Below, one piece after another: positions 12,666-25,397 of a stretch of DNA of 64,000 nucleotides. The position numbers were made by a program, and so were the translations under genes. The stretch covers positions 63,526,841 through 63,590,840 of the forward strand of contig NC_088132.1 in the NCBI RefSeq assembly GCF_036370855.1, read 5' to 3'. This stretch comes from Dromaius novaehollandiae. Taxonomy: Eukaryota > Chordata > Aves > Casuariiformes > Dromaiidae. Numbering within the stretch: position 1 is the stretch's first letter; every line of letters begins with the position of its first letter. The notes under the pieces are model-generated. The model worked only from the letters and a program-made list of their open reading frames with translations. It did no database searches and was not told where the DNA came from.

Positions 12666-14499
12666 GACTGGGCCAGGCCGGTGCTGGGTTGTGCTGCAAG
12701 GCCAAGCAGAGATGGTTAACTTTGCTGCTGGCCTGGATCGTTTTCTGAGCCAGCCCCTTTCTGAATGGCTTCCAGCAAGGTAGGCGGCAAGTAGTCTGGG
12801 GAGGTGGGTGGATGCTATGGTGAGCACAGTAATACCCATAACAAATACTGGAGTGAAAAAAGAATAGCCCCCGCTTTGGAAAGTAGCTCTGCCAGCGTGC
12901 TGTGAAAAGGCAAGCGGCTATCCTTCGGTCTGCAGCTGCAGTCAGGAAAGTCGCTTCTGCTCTAGATTCCTCTGAACTTATTTCTCTTAGGTAATTTTAT
13001 ACAAAACAGTTGATTTCCCCCGCTCATGTGCTGGTGTCTGCCTTTGCTGCTGCTGAGAGGTGACGGCACAGGCACTCCTCACGTGGCGCTGCATGGGCTG
13101 CTGAGATCCAGCGAGGTGCATTTGCGGCACACACACGTTAGAGGGCTATCTAATGCAATTATAAACCACACAGGAGGAAGGCAACCGCTTTTCCTTCCCA
13201 AGAGATGCGGGAATAGAAGAGACTGGGAGGGAGGTGGGGAGAGATTTTTAGCCAGAAACACCTGTATGTGCTATCATGTAACACAAGGGCTAGCTCTTCC
13301 TGCGAGAACAGAGGTGTCAGCGAGTTAAAAGGTGTCTCTGACGTTTGATTTTTATTTCAGTCCAAATAAAAGGACAGAGGCAGAAGGGAGGGAAGAAGAA
13401 ATGAACCCTTGAAGCACAGACGGCGCAGTGCAGTTCAATGTCATGCCGAAATAACGGGGCTAATTTTGGGACTGGCCACACACTGACCACAGTAGCAAGG
13501 GGCTTCATCAGGTGACTTTTCCTGTGAAGTCCCTTCCTCCCAGCAGAGGTGACCTCTGTAGCCAGGCTTGCTTTTAAGCCCCATAGCAAACTTTACCAAA
13601 TGCACACATAAGGGCTTTGACGTGCTGGAAGCCTTGGACCTCTAAAATGGAAGAAGGGACTGGATCAGTCCTAATTTACTAATTTTACTTCTACTCCTGA
13701 AGAGTATTTTTTTACGCCAACGTTTTGTGCATCTCTCACAGACCTATACTCCTCCTTCCCTTTCCCTGCCCTTTCCCCAGACCTTCTTACTTTCAGCATT
13801 ATGAGATGAAACCATCAGCTGAGCTGTGTGAGTCCACACTTTCTGTGATGGAACAGCACCTGTCTGGAAAGCGCAAGCAAATACAGTGTACGTGAACCTC
13901 ATGGTGGGAACCTAAAGGGTGGCTAAAGGGTGGCTCAAGACAAACAGACAATCAGGAAAGAGTGGCAGCCCACAAGATCATAGTTTCCATTGCTCATACT
14001 TGGATGCAGCTTTGCTGAGCTTGATGAGGTATCTGTGGTCATCAAAACCATGCAGGTCCAGCTGCCTTTTTCTGCTGTGGCTTGACTCCTATAATTATGC
14101 ACACATGCAGTGCATGGCTCATTATTTGCATGTAGCATTTGTCCATACCTTTCCTGGCACAGTGAATAGCTCTTTTGGTTATTTGATGTGTACTTCATTT
14201 TCAAAAACAACGATCACTTCCCAGAATCCCAGCACAAAAAAGGTCACAATTTCTCTTCTGAATATAAGCAAAGGGAGGAAAACCACCTATTTGTCTAGCG
14301 GTGAGGCAGCTGACTCCAACAAGGTGACAGAAATGAGTTTGCGATGTCAGGTCATTAGTGAATTCAGTGCAGAGGGAAGTTCTCCTGCCAGTGAGTCTCC
14401 AAAATGAAGTTCTGTGATTTCTCCATTTCATTTTGGGAACAGTCAGCAGACGCCGTCAGCACTGTGTTAGTGATTTCTGCATTATGGGACTGTGTGCGA

Positions 14500-14655
14500 G
14501 GGGACTACCTTTAGCAAAGATTGATAATGCAACAGAGAGTGTTTAGCAAGTTAATAAGTTGCCTTGCTAGCTCCCTCTGAAATGTAATAACGAAACCATT
14601 ATCTGCTAATACAATTGGAAAGCTCTCTACTGTTGTATTTTGGGAAAGTGATTGG
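14500..14655. promoter_or_regulatory. Possible conserved non-coding element
   Basis: A compact AT-rich block with GATTGATAATG, TTAATAAGTTGCC, TGTAATAACG and CTAATACAATTGG words resembling homeodomain-type sites. Assigned on texture only. Confidence 0.2.
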
Positions 14656-17600
14656 TGGAAGAAAAGTTGGGGTCACATCCAGAAAGGGAACTGGGCACCC
14701 AACTTCAGGCTGGAAGCCTCATCCCAAAGGAATGCTTTTGCATCCCAAAGTACCTGCTTTCATTCCCTAAAACCGGAGGTGTGGACAGGGTGGCACCTGA
14801 GAAGAGAGCTGAGAGCAGCCAGCCTGCTGGCCAAAAGTGCAGGAGGCACAGAAAGGAAGGATATGTCTGAAATCCTGCATATGCCCTGAGTCTTGACACC
14901 ATCCTGCAGGCTTGAGATGGCCACCTGAGGAACTGATTAAGTGGAGACTCTTTTTTCTTTTAAAACATGGATGGAAATAGGAGAGCTCTTGTGCATTTGC
15001 CTTCCTCCCTAGCGCTACATCACCCAGCCAGCACGTGTTTGAAACCGCAGCTCTGGAGAAGGCCATGGCCAGGCTGGAGCAGGGCCAGGGCAGCCCTTTC
15101 CCTGTGCCGCAAAGTGGAGGTGGGTGCTGTCACCACAGGGGTGAAGGAAGAGAGCTGAACAAGTACCGCCATCCTTGTAGATGGTCCGTGTTCCCCGTTC
15201 CCTGAGAGGTGACAGGAATTGTGCTTGTCAGTAACATTAGTGCAGATGTTTATAGACTGCATGGACACAAAGCACATTTGTTGTGTGCTGCTTCAGTTAC
15301 ACAGTAAAATGTGTTTTGCTGGTTTGCCAGGTGGCATGTGGACGGTTATGTGCCTTCATTCAAGGAAGATGCCAGAGAACAACTCTTTCTCTTGTTAATT
15401 GCTAAGCAGATAAAACAAACTGTAATTTGAAATGGGCTTTATTTTCTGCACAATTTTTGATGTTGTTCCCCAGTGGAAATGGAAGAGATGGCCTGAAGGA
15501 AAATTCCACCTCAAACACCCACCAGATGTTGCCTGAGTTAATCGCTCCCTCCCTGTTCCCAGGGCAATTTTGGTTCAGAGCGTGCGGAGCAGCACAAGCT
15601 GCTGCATGCTCCCTTTGGGGAGAGGTGTTGCATTGCAGACCTGCGATAATGCCTGTACAGTGGATTGTGTAGTATTGGGGTCAGAGGCTTGATCTTTTCT
15701 TGCTTGTTGAATATTAAAGATAACAGTAACAGTGCAGACATGCTGTAGCCAGCTTTCCTCTTACAGTACATCTTCATGAAAGAAAAGCAGGGTAGGGTTT
15801 TAAAAAATGGCTGCCTGAAGTTACTTTCCCAAAACCTTGTTTAAACATTAAAGCTTTAAGAGGCTGGCTAAAGGAAGACATCCTGTGTGGCATCCCCAAA
15901 TGATGCTAGAGCTATTTATAGACTTATTTTCTAACCACAAGTACTGGTTTAAAACAAGCACATAAACACTTCCTGGGGCCTCAGAAAACCCAGCACCCCA
16001 GCACCGGCCACAGAACAAGGTTACTCTGGCATGAGCATACTCATGTCTATGTCCAGCCAGGGCGTAGCAGGCTGATTGCACCACCTCATTAGGTCTCTGT
16101 GTCCTGCTAATCATTCACATGCCCAGGGTCCTTTTTTGCATGCTTTGGTATGCAGAACAGGAGATATCTCCTCAGGGGAGCATGTTCCTGCTTAGAGGAA
16201 GTATCCTTCCTTGGGGCAGCTGTTACTAAGGAAGAACAGCATAGCCCTACAATTTCTAACCCTCCAAGAAGATGGCTCTTATCTTCCTAATGACAGGGAT
16301 TGGGAGTGGGTTTTGGCCCTTCCACACTTTCTTCCATTGTTGGAAAGGTCTCTGGTGTGGTTGTCCTTCTCCTGCACCGGCTGGCAGAGCTGCCTGAGCT
16401 CTCACCTCGGGCTGATCAACCGTTGGGCTGGGGCATCTGCTTGTCCTGCTACACCTCCAGCCTCTCGAGCCCAGACAGACCCCAGGCACTTTGGGACCAT
16501 GCACTAAGCAGACCCTCGCCTGGCGCATCACGGATGATAGGACCTCAGTCCAGCTTCCTGTCTCCTGTGCCTACCACTGATGACCTGAGTTCACTATGGC
16601 TTAAAGCACACCCTTTCCTAATGTTCACCAGGTAAGCTGTGAATCTGATGGTTTACAGATTAGCTCTTCAGGAGCTTGCATAGGTGCAAACACACGCGCA
16701 CACATATATAGCAAGACATGTCATAAGATTTCTGAAGACACCTTTGTTTTTGACTTTACAGCTCAAGAGTTGCACAGATCTATCCAAATATAACCAACCC
16801 TCCCTGCACTTACTGCTCTTAGTTCTCTGATTAACCTGCAGCATTTTTTTGGTCATGTGTGAGCCCACAGTTTGTCCTTCTTGATTTTGGTGGATGCCCT
16901 TGCTAAATCATCCAGCCCTTCTTCACTGTGAAATCACACTCATTTGCCCTTCCTTACTCAGTCATGAATCTTCACTTCTTATCTATCTCCCCTTTCCAAT
17001 ATCTTTGCTGACATCTTTTGCTTTGGCAGTTGGCAACTTTCCAAGCTCTGGCCCCAGGCTTCTGACTGGAAATAAGATAAAATGGGTTCTCTTGAGCAAG
17101 AAACACCTGTCATTGAAACAGTTTTTTTCCTAGTAGATCACCATACCATCTACCCAGCTGTGATTTTCTCTAGTCTAGTCCCATGTGTTAAAAGACATGA
17201 CATATTCAAAAATACAGCAATTCCCTAATTCCAAGGTACCAATCAGAATTCAGTCTGTTCCCTTCCCCCGTCCTACCCCTTTCACCCCTCATTCTCTTGT
17301 CTTCCCTCACCCTAGCAGGCAGAGCAGCTATATTAGGACCGATCTCACGGGGCAACGGCAGGAGGAAAGTGGATGGAGAAGAAACCAAGCTCAACAGGTA
17401 GCTGGGAGGAGCAAGGGAGTTTCATTCCCAGAGGTGGTACAATGACACGAACCAGTGCCAGAAAGAAAAGCACCAAGAGCCAGGGCAGTGAGCCATGCAG
17501 CTAGACCCCGCAACAAAATCTGCTTAGAGATACAGGGTCCAGCACAATGTACTAGTAAACCCTTCATGTTAAGGGAGAACTGGGCATTCACTGGGCAATG

Positions 17601-19647
17601 TTTACTCTGCAGATGAGATGTAAATACCCTAGAAGAGCTGGAGAACTTGATCAAAACATAATGGAATGGCGAGGGGGGACATGAGCTAAAGGACTTTGCT
17701 AGTGGACTCCTGGAAGCTGTAGGATTGAGAGCAGGAGCTGTGGGACACGGGATGGTGAGTGTGACCTGCTCAGCAGATAAGGCGCAAGATTAGGACTTAC
17801 GTGGAGGGAAGGTAAAAAAGAGAGAGTCACAGTAGGGCTCAAGCAAGTACAAGGATGTCTGTGTGTCTAGAAATAGGCAATTCCTGGACAGTGTTATACC
17901 ACAATGTGTGTGAAATACCACCCCAGCAATTAAGATGGATCACGCAGCCCAAGTTTATCTGGCCAAATAATAACAGCTTCCAACCGGGTGCTGGTTAATA
18001 ACTTACACAGTGAAAAGCAAAAAGAAAAACCTTCGCCTCATGCAAAAGGGCCAGCACGTAGGCTGCCCCAACGCTGTTGTGCACAGACTCTTCAGCCTGA
18101 GCACTGCGGGAACTGGGACATCGCGCTGTGACAAGCACAGTGCTGTACACTGAAGGTCCAGACGGTGCAGGTAGCTTTCAGGCAAAAGTACCCAGACATC
18201 GGGGCAAACCTTCTCCTTTTTACCTCTCCAGGAATGTTTTATAAGAGCTTCTTAGTTTACCTTAAACACCCTGCTGCACAGCAACAAAACCTTTTATCAA
18301 TTCGTGTATATGAAATGAATGTGCTAAGTTAGCACCATGTCCCATGGTGGCCTGTGTTCTGCACTTCTGGAAGGCAAATGCCCAGTCTTTCTCCTACACA
18401 ATTCTAGAGCAAAATTTCCAACGAATTCTACAGGATGAAGATAGAACTAATACCCATCAGTGGTACTGAAGCAGAGTCCTGAAATGAACTACTACAGATG
18501 TGGTATTGTTGTCCACTATTTTGTCAAAAATGAAGTAATTTTCTCACTGTTTTTTGTTATTAAAAAAAAAAATAAAAAGGGAGGAGAAGGGTAAGACCAT
18601 GTCACAACAACTGAGAAATTCATGAATATAGTCTCTTGAATATTTATTGTAATCGCAAAAGGAAAAAAAACCCTCCAACAAAAAATAAACAAATAAAATC
18701 CACTTGGTATACAGAATTCACATACAAACAGAATATCCAATGGAATACACAGTCTCTACTTCCACATATAATTAAAACTCTGCACGTGGATAAAACTTGT
18801 ACTTCACGTTCAGACAAGAGCTCCCATGGATGTATGCAGAAGATTCACAACATTTGTCACCCAGCAGCATTTTAAACTAACATATTTTTTAGAACCACAG
18901 TCACTATATTGCAGTAATAGCTGGGGAAGGAGGGATGGATTGAGGCTCACCCCCTCACAAATGTATTCTAAGCAAGTACTTCAACTTTTCTTCAAGAAAT
19001 ATTCAGCAAGTAAGTTAGCTTGAGGGAGCCAAAACAGCTACATATTTTGAAGATAGCATTTGTTTTTGTTTATGTAATCACATGTCTATGAGCAATAATA
19101 AAAATACCAGGTAAAATTATCTGCCAGCCCTTGAACAGTCAGGTCACTTAGCAGTAAAAAAAATCTAGGTAATGCATCCTCAGTCCTGTGGCAGCCTGTA
19201 TATCTATATTTAAGTTGTACCTCATATTATGACTGTTACTTTGTCTGCTGCTCAGCTGCAAAGACATCCAAAATTTTCTTTTTTTCATTAAGTAATCCTG
19301 AATCTCTCTCAAAACACATTTTCATTTCACTCTGATCTATTAAATTTTGCAGATGGTTTCATGGCATTATGGTATAGAAACAAGGAAGCATTTTTAAGAG
19401 CTGCTCAGGCCATAGCAAGTACTGTTGTGTGCTCCTTAATGCAACCTGGCTATTTTGCTTGCTCAGAGAAATTATTTGATGATATAGTAAAGGAAACTAT
19501 GCTATTGTTTTCCAGCAGGCCTTAGAGTTTGGTTCTTTTCCTGATCAGGTTAATTAAAAAAAACCTTAAAAACTAAGTCAACTTTGTACATATTGTCACA
19601 AAAATGTATCAGATCAAACTCAAAAATCTACTTATGCACCTTTTAGC

Positions 19648-20097
19648 ATGGTACTAATGAAAACAATTTGTTATGAAAATTGTTCAGCAAAAACTGTTAC
19701 TCCCTTTGGCCCAGATTCAGTGGCCTGTCTCCATTTAGAAAATTCCCAGAGCACATGGCTTGTTCCTGTGAAACCAGAGATGCAGCAAGAATTAACAGAA
19801 TTAGCTTCCTCTCTGCGGAGTCCCTCGGCACAGCTGGGAACCACTGGCAGTCCAGAGATTCAGGGTTTAAAGTCACAAATGTACTTAAGGGTTTTGCTGA
19901 ATAGAGACAGGCTTACTCACATGCTTAAAGAATTATTAGAAATATGCAAGGCTAAAAAGAAAGGAAAAAGAAATGCTTGGATGTCTCCTTTTCATTTCAT
20001 GGTTGGATTCTGGGCTGCATTTTGTTCCCATCTGTACTGCAACTTTACTGCTAACAGTGGGTTACTTGACACTGAGAGCGGGGTAACAGGTGAGTGA
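19648..20097 (+). other. Orphan open frame of 149 codons ending at a donor-like site
   Basis: The product is not recognised. It has no domain, signal peptide or repeat that I can see, and is Lys-rich around residues 115-122. The frame ends inside ACAG|GTGAGTGA, a good splice donor at 20090, and a second consensus donor CAG|GTAAGTAT lies at 20319. It could be an exon of an unannotated transcript or simply a chance frame. Confidence 0.12.
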
Positions 20098-22607
20098 AGA
20101 GTCTGGGTCAGCATTTTTAGGAATATATCTTCTGCCTTTAGGTTCTAAAGAGAGTTAAGAAACTTAATGGACAGAGATTGATTAAGGTCACCATCCACTG
20201 TGCTGGACCGTTTTGACTGTGACCTGCAAACTGTTCCCAAAAATGTGGACTCAAGGCATCCACTGAAGCTCGCCAAGTCATCTGCAAGAGTCCTGGATAC
20301 TCATATTCAATATTTCAGGTAAGTATTATATCTTAACTGTATCACACGAAGGAAAACATGTTCACATGATATTGTGCATTAGAGGCAGACAGAGCATATA
20401 ACTGGTTCTTTTAGGAGTAAATAACTCTCTGTAAGTGCTGAGTGCCAGGAGGGTTCCTTTAATGCTCCTGGAGAACATGCTTTAAAAATCTAAGCAGATA
20501 GGATAGAAATGGCTACAAGTATCTTCTGGCTGAAAGCATTGCCCCACTACTGTCAATATAACATTATCATTTTCGAAAAGGACACTCACGATTCTAAAAG
20601 TAAAATTGACATGCACTTGCAGTAAACATACAGATATCTTTTATCATTATCTTACATATGAAAAATAGTTTAAATGACTTAAGAATAGAGTATTCTTACA
20701 CTACACTGGTAAAGCATTTACTACATAAATTTTACTACAAGACACACACAGCTACTAGAAAACTTTTAAGCCACACAGGCATCATCAACAGCTTATCACA
20801 CATACATGACACTTCTCCCTTTCACACAAGTTTATATACACTGAGTAAGTCATTAAATATTGCACTTATTGGCCCATGATCCCTCAGTTTTGAGGTATTC
20901 AAAAAATAGAAAACAAATCTATTTTTATAACATATTTTCATGCAACATTTAAGACATTTCAGTTCCACAAACACTAGTATATAAGTTACACATTCTGACA
21001 GTCCAACTGAACCACGACATAGCTGACATTATTGACAAAATATTAAATGAGAATTACAACACAAACAGATTTCATTTAACACCAGTTGCAGGTACATGTC
21101 AGGATTACTCAAGGAAATTTATCACTAAAAGTAGTCAAACAATCCCTGGCTTTTATTTCTGCATGTTACACATGATCCTGAATTTATGGGAAGGTTAGGA
21201 TTTATGCTTCCCCCCCAAAATCGAATACCAGTTACCTTACACTATAAATGATGTGCCATTTACGCCTGCTGGAACTATGGATGATAATAATCCTACAGCC
21301 TGCAAATTTAATGCAGCTGATTTCTAGTGCTAATGAGAATTTCTGATTAAATTCCACTCTGGTATTTAGGGAAGGCTGCACTGAGCGTGAACAAGTAGCA
21401 GTGGGAACTGAATGAGTGTCAGAGACCTACTGCTGTATATGCATACTATACATGTGTAGTTGCAATTTTGGCTTAAATGAGCATCCATGTATAAACAAAG
21501 TTAAAAAAGAGGAAAAAAAAGAAAAAAGCTTAAATAACAAGGATGAAGTGCATTTTCCCCACTCATTTAATAAAGAAAACTGACAAAAAACATTCAAATT
21601 TTGAAACCAAGTTGCCTCTTGAATCGAGACCTTACAGATGAAGAACCTTAGAGAATTTGGAGTCAAACCGTACTGAAGAGACTACGTGCACAGATTAAAT
21701 GCTGTAAATCAACAAAATTCATGCCCTCTGTTGGCATAAGTGAAGGTATGTTGCTTTACACCCCCTGAAGGTATGCCTATGAGGATTTACGTCCCCATGG
21801 TTTTATGCCGCAAAATCTGAAGGAGTCATGCTGAAGAAGAACTTGGCTTGTGTGCAGTATGTCTGCCTATGAAACTGGCCAAGGAGGAACTGTCCTGACA
21901 GCAGAACAGCTATTTAGTTGATGCCCTTAAAAAATGCCAGTCACAAAACTTGTCTCTCAGAAATGAATGCAGTAAAGAGTAGTTTGGGGGCAGATTGGTT
22001 TTTGAAGTTTTTTGGGTCTGTTTTGATATACAAGTACAGCATCATTTGTCTGCTGTTGAAGAAGCAAAGCTGTCATCATCAGATATAGAATTCGTACAAT
22101 CATTTTTTTCCTAAAAAAACAATTGAACTCAAAGCATTCTCAAAGTTAGGATCAAACTCCAGCAGGCTTTGTGCACCAGAAAATAGCACTTCATTCCTAA
22201 AATAAAGAAGGTGCAGGCAGTACAGCTGGATATACAGAGCTGAGCAGACTGGGAAGAAAACCTAATTTTTCAGACTGATGCTCTGGAAAGGCCACATATA
22301 TGTAGCTGCTCAGGTAGTTTCTCTATGCATACATTAAGGATAAGCACAAAGGAACAAACAGTCCCAGGTAACAGTCACGTACACAGCAGTTCAGAGAGAG
22401 AGTATTTTTTGTCAGAAAATCAGGCTAGCTTGTATGTATTTCAAACACCAAACAAATAGGTTTAAATAAATCAAACCAACAGTAAAGAACTGATAGAGTA
22501 ACATGTTAATTGCGCTGTTAAGGACCAGGACATCTGTGTCCATCAACTCCGATCCGAATTGCCAACATGCATGTGCAGGTTCAGCTCTGCAGGGCTTGCT
22601 GGCTGCT

Positions 22608-22665
22608 GGTGGCAGGCCAGGCAGCACCGCCGGCGCCGGCACGGCCGCGCTCCCCGGGGCTCCCT
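22608..22665. promoter_or_regulatory. Isolated micro CpG cluster
   Basis: About ten CpGs in roughly 50 bp (core CCGCCGGCGCCGGCACGGCC) within clearly AT-rich surroundings. Too short for a classical CpG island. Function unknown. Confidence 0.4.
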
Positions 22666-23694
22666 GGGCATCTTCTCTGCGCTGGTTGGATCATGCAGCA
22701 AGCAAGGCACTGTCAGAGCATGACAAGGCTGGTGTACTAGCCATGCACCGGATTAGCCTGCCACTATAATAGTATTTATTAGTCTAGATCGTAACTCAGA
22801 AAATGGGTTGTGCGGTATTAGTTCAGCTGGCACTATGGAGCTCAGGACCCTCTGCCAAGAGGCGTCTAGTCTCTCAGAAATTTGACGTGCTCTATGTCTC
22901 ACCTGCTGTATCTGACCAAACCTCAGCTGAAGTGGTGACCTGTGGCTGGCTCCCATGATGTTCAGTCCTATTTCTGTGGTGAGAGTGACAACAAATTAGT
23001 GCAAAGTGTACTGGGTTTTATCATGTGAGCGCTTTTCCACAGGGAATTGTGATGAGGCTGAAAACAGTTTTGGATATATTATCCCAGGTAGTCAATTTAA
23101 TGATCCAGCCCTCTTGTATTGCTAAAATACGTCTTTTGCTAGCCTGGAACTTGCTCTTGACAGAACTGTGCTACAGCTGTGGTTAGATTAGAGATCTTAC
23201 CAAATCCTGCTTCTGCCTTCTCCAACGACTAGCTTATAATCAGTGGCTATTAGATATGTGTGACTGCGTGTTTAAATCTTCATCTTGGTAAGGGATGAGA
23301 TTTCTGAAAGTGTTCAGTATTGGGTAACCCTGTTTTCATTTAAGAAAATTGCTGTTCTACCACAGAAGTTGGTAGGAACAGAATTAGACTGACACAGACT
23401 GCTTTTGGAAATCCTCCCCTATCAAACAGACCAAGACATAATTTGAAGTAGAATTGAAAATCCCCATCCTGCTAGTTCCCCCAGAACTCACACTACAGTT
23501 TCAGAATGTTTGGGGAAGCGACAGTAAACTACTTCCAAAAAGACTGTGGTTTTGGGGTTTCTCTACAATAGCCAGGTTCCAGCTGAGAACTGAAAGGAGG
23601 GGTACTGAGATGGTGATTCTTCTTGTCTAAATCTGACCAAAATTTATAGCAAAACACTCAGGACTGCTGTGAAACACACAGCTGCAAAAGCCAA

Positions 23695-23722
23695 CTTATT
23701 CAACCTATTCAATCTATTCAAC
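23695..23722 (+). repeat. Short tandem repeat of about 10-bp TATTCAACC-type units
   Basis: Three imperfect units (ATTCAACCT, ATTCAATCT, ATTCAACCT) run directly into a polypyrimidine tract and CAG at 23750. Confidence 0.75.
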
Positions 23723-23750
23723 CTGTCTTCCTTTTTTTTTCCTGTTGCAG

Positions 23751-23914
23751 ACAGTTTGAGAAACGTCAACTTAGTCCTAAAGCCGGTCTAACAGGACCAA
23801 TAACACAGTTAATGCTTTCTCAGTTATGACATTTAGTTAAAAAATGTCACTGTGACCCAAATAATGCAGTATACCACAGGGCACAGATGTAAGAAACTGC
23901 TGCTAATTACTAGA
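23751..23914 (+). other. Exon-like block with strong splice signals (unknown transcript)
   Basis: A long pyrimidine tract ending TCCTGTTGCAG (to 23750) is a strong plus-strand acceptor, and AGA|GTGAGTAC gives a good donor at 23915, defining a 164-nt internal-exon-like block. The frame starting CAGTTTGAGAAACGTCAACT is open for about 25 codons and then stops, so a non-coding exon is more likely than a coding one. It lies just past the RAB3C 3' end on the opposite strand. Pure chance is possible. Confidence 0.2.
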
Positions 23915-24344
23915 GTGAGTACTTTTTAGCATTGTGACATATGACTATTTTTAACATTTTACTAGAGAAAGAAGTGGTGGACTTTATTCTGCTGTCTTCA
24001 CAACCTTTTGCTGATTTTATGGTTTTATTCAGTCTAACTCCAGAAATGTTGACAATTATTTATTACTCCTAAAACTTTTAAAAATCTTGTGAATTTCTGA
24101 TTGTCTTGTCAAAAAAAGATATCCTCAGCAAAGTAAAAATGAGATCAAATTCCAACTCACTGACATCAGCAGCATCTCTATGATGGGTATGAGGTGAAAC
24201 ATGGGGCCTTTGTAGTCAGTGTAGTGATAGCTCTCAGGGACTGAATGGAAGATGAAATTCCTGAAAGCTTAAATACACAGGTTTGACAGCAACATGACAA
24301 GACAGTTTTTGGCTATGAATAACTGAGCATAATGGATTTGGCTT

Positions 24345-25209
24345 TGTCAGGGGTAATAGCAGAACTTTATTATCTAATGCAGGTAGAACTGAAAAGAGCT
24401 AGTCAGCCCTCCACCGGGGCAGGTCTTGGCAGGTTCTCTCTAGTGATGGATAAACGAAGTCCAGTTTCAGAAAGATACTAGGCATGGGGTTCCCAAGGAA
24501 ATGTAAATATAGTTGCTATCTAAACAGGATGAAGTACCTAAGATCTCTGAGGATCTGGAGTGAACACCCATACTTAGCTGGAAACCCACACAAGTGTTCC
24601 TTGCTGTAAATCTGGGGGGTTTGGGCCCAGGAAGGCTGGAGGTTTGTCCTTCCTAACTCTGGCAGTTTCCAAGCAGTCACGGTGTGTAACATAAGTGAGC
24701 CCAGAATTGCCAAGGCATTATGCTCCAGGAAGTGTCCCTTGTACAAATGATCTGGACAGAATGAGCGATTAGCTCACTAGAGTAATATTTCTAAATTGAT
24801 TTTCAGTCAGGAAAAAATATAAGTGGCTTCAGGAAGCTTATTCTGAAATATCTTGGCCACTACCCTAAGGATTCAAGCATATAATTTGAAACTGATGAAG
24901 CAAGAATCAATTCTAGGCAAATGTGGTCTGAGGACATGGCACCAGCTGAAGTAAGTGTAATGTAAAACAATAAAAAGAAAAGAGAAACTAAGAGCCATCC
25001 TGCATGCAAAAGCCAGATGCTAAAAAAGGATCATTGTCACAAACTAATGATAACATCTCTATATACATACTTGACCAGCTGCTGATGTAAAATAAAAGAC
25101 TTTTCTCCCAAATAAATTAATAAGACAGTATAAATAAAGGCATATAGACCATTCATAAATACTCTGTTGGCAATAGAGCAGACTGGAGCTGCCTTTGCTG
25201 ATGGCTGCA
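24345..25209 (-). other. RAB3C: Candidate RAB3C 3' UTR
   Basis: This is the sequence immediately downstream of the RAB3C stop codon, read on the minus strand. The first canonical AATAAA on that strand is at 24366-24371 (TTTATT on the plus strand), about 840 nt after the stop, which would put cleavage near 24345-24355. Two further AATAAA hexamers lie at 24059-24064 and 24024-24029, so a longer alternative end is possible. The region is AT-rich with no coding potential. The boundary is inferred from the hexamer only. Confidence 0.4.
24366..24371 (-). terminator. Candidate polyadenylation signal AATAAA for RAB3C
   Basis: This is the nearest minus-strand AATAAA downstream of the RAB3C stop codon. 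Alternatives are at 24059-24064 and 24024-24029. A hexamer alone is weak evidence in AT-rich DNA. Confidence 0.35.
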
Positions 25210-25397
25210 TTAACAGCCACAGTTGGGTTGCTGAGGAGGGGGGGTGTCCTTTAGCCGTGTGTTCTGCTTGCCGGCAGTAATGGTGGGATCTGTCTCCAAA
25301 CTTTCCGACATTTTGTCACAGATGATATCAACGAGTCGCTCAAATGTCTGCTTGACGTTAATGTTGTCCTTGGCACTTGTTTCAAAAAATTCAAAAC
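25210..25397 (-). CDS. RAB3C: RAB3C, terminal coding exon (exon 5)
   Basis: This exon encodes the last 61 residues of a Rab3 GTPase, a regulator of synaptic and secretory vesicle docking and exocytosis that cycles on and off vesicle membranes. It begins with the last two bases of a split Gly codon after a TTTATTTTATTAG acceptor, and runs [11 protein letters not shown] to NCGC and a TAA stop. Visible landmarks are the SAK motif (G5, guanine binding), the Rab3-conserved [13 protein letters not shown] helix, the hypervariable tail, and the C-terminal Cys-Gly-Cys, a CXC double-geranylgeranylation site. The segments SLETDP and [12 protein letters not shown] match RAB3C rather than RAB3A, B or D as I remember them. 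The open frame continues past 25397 into the intron, but that part has no Rab similarity, so its upstream Met is not a real start. The splice phase matches the exon at 37823-37947 exactly. Confidence 0.96.

Larger units (their letters stand above)
12666..22607. other. Intergenic region, no gene seen
   Basis: AT-rich, low-repeat sequence. Apart from the possible conserved element at 14.5 kb and the orphan open frame near 19.7 kb, there is nothing I can support. Confidence 0.55.

Noticed and set aside
1..24000. PDE4D exons expected near the RAB3C 3' end
   Set aside because: No phosphodiesterase catalytic or C-terminal sequence was recognised; the intergenic gap is probably larger than the window.
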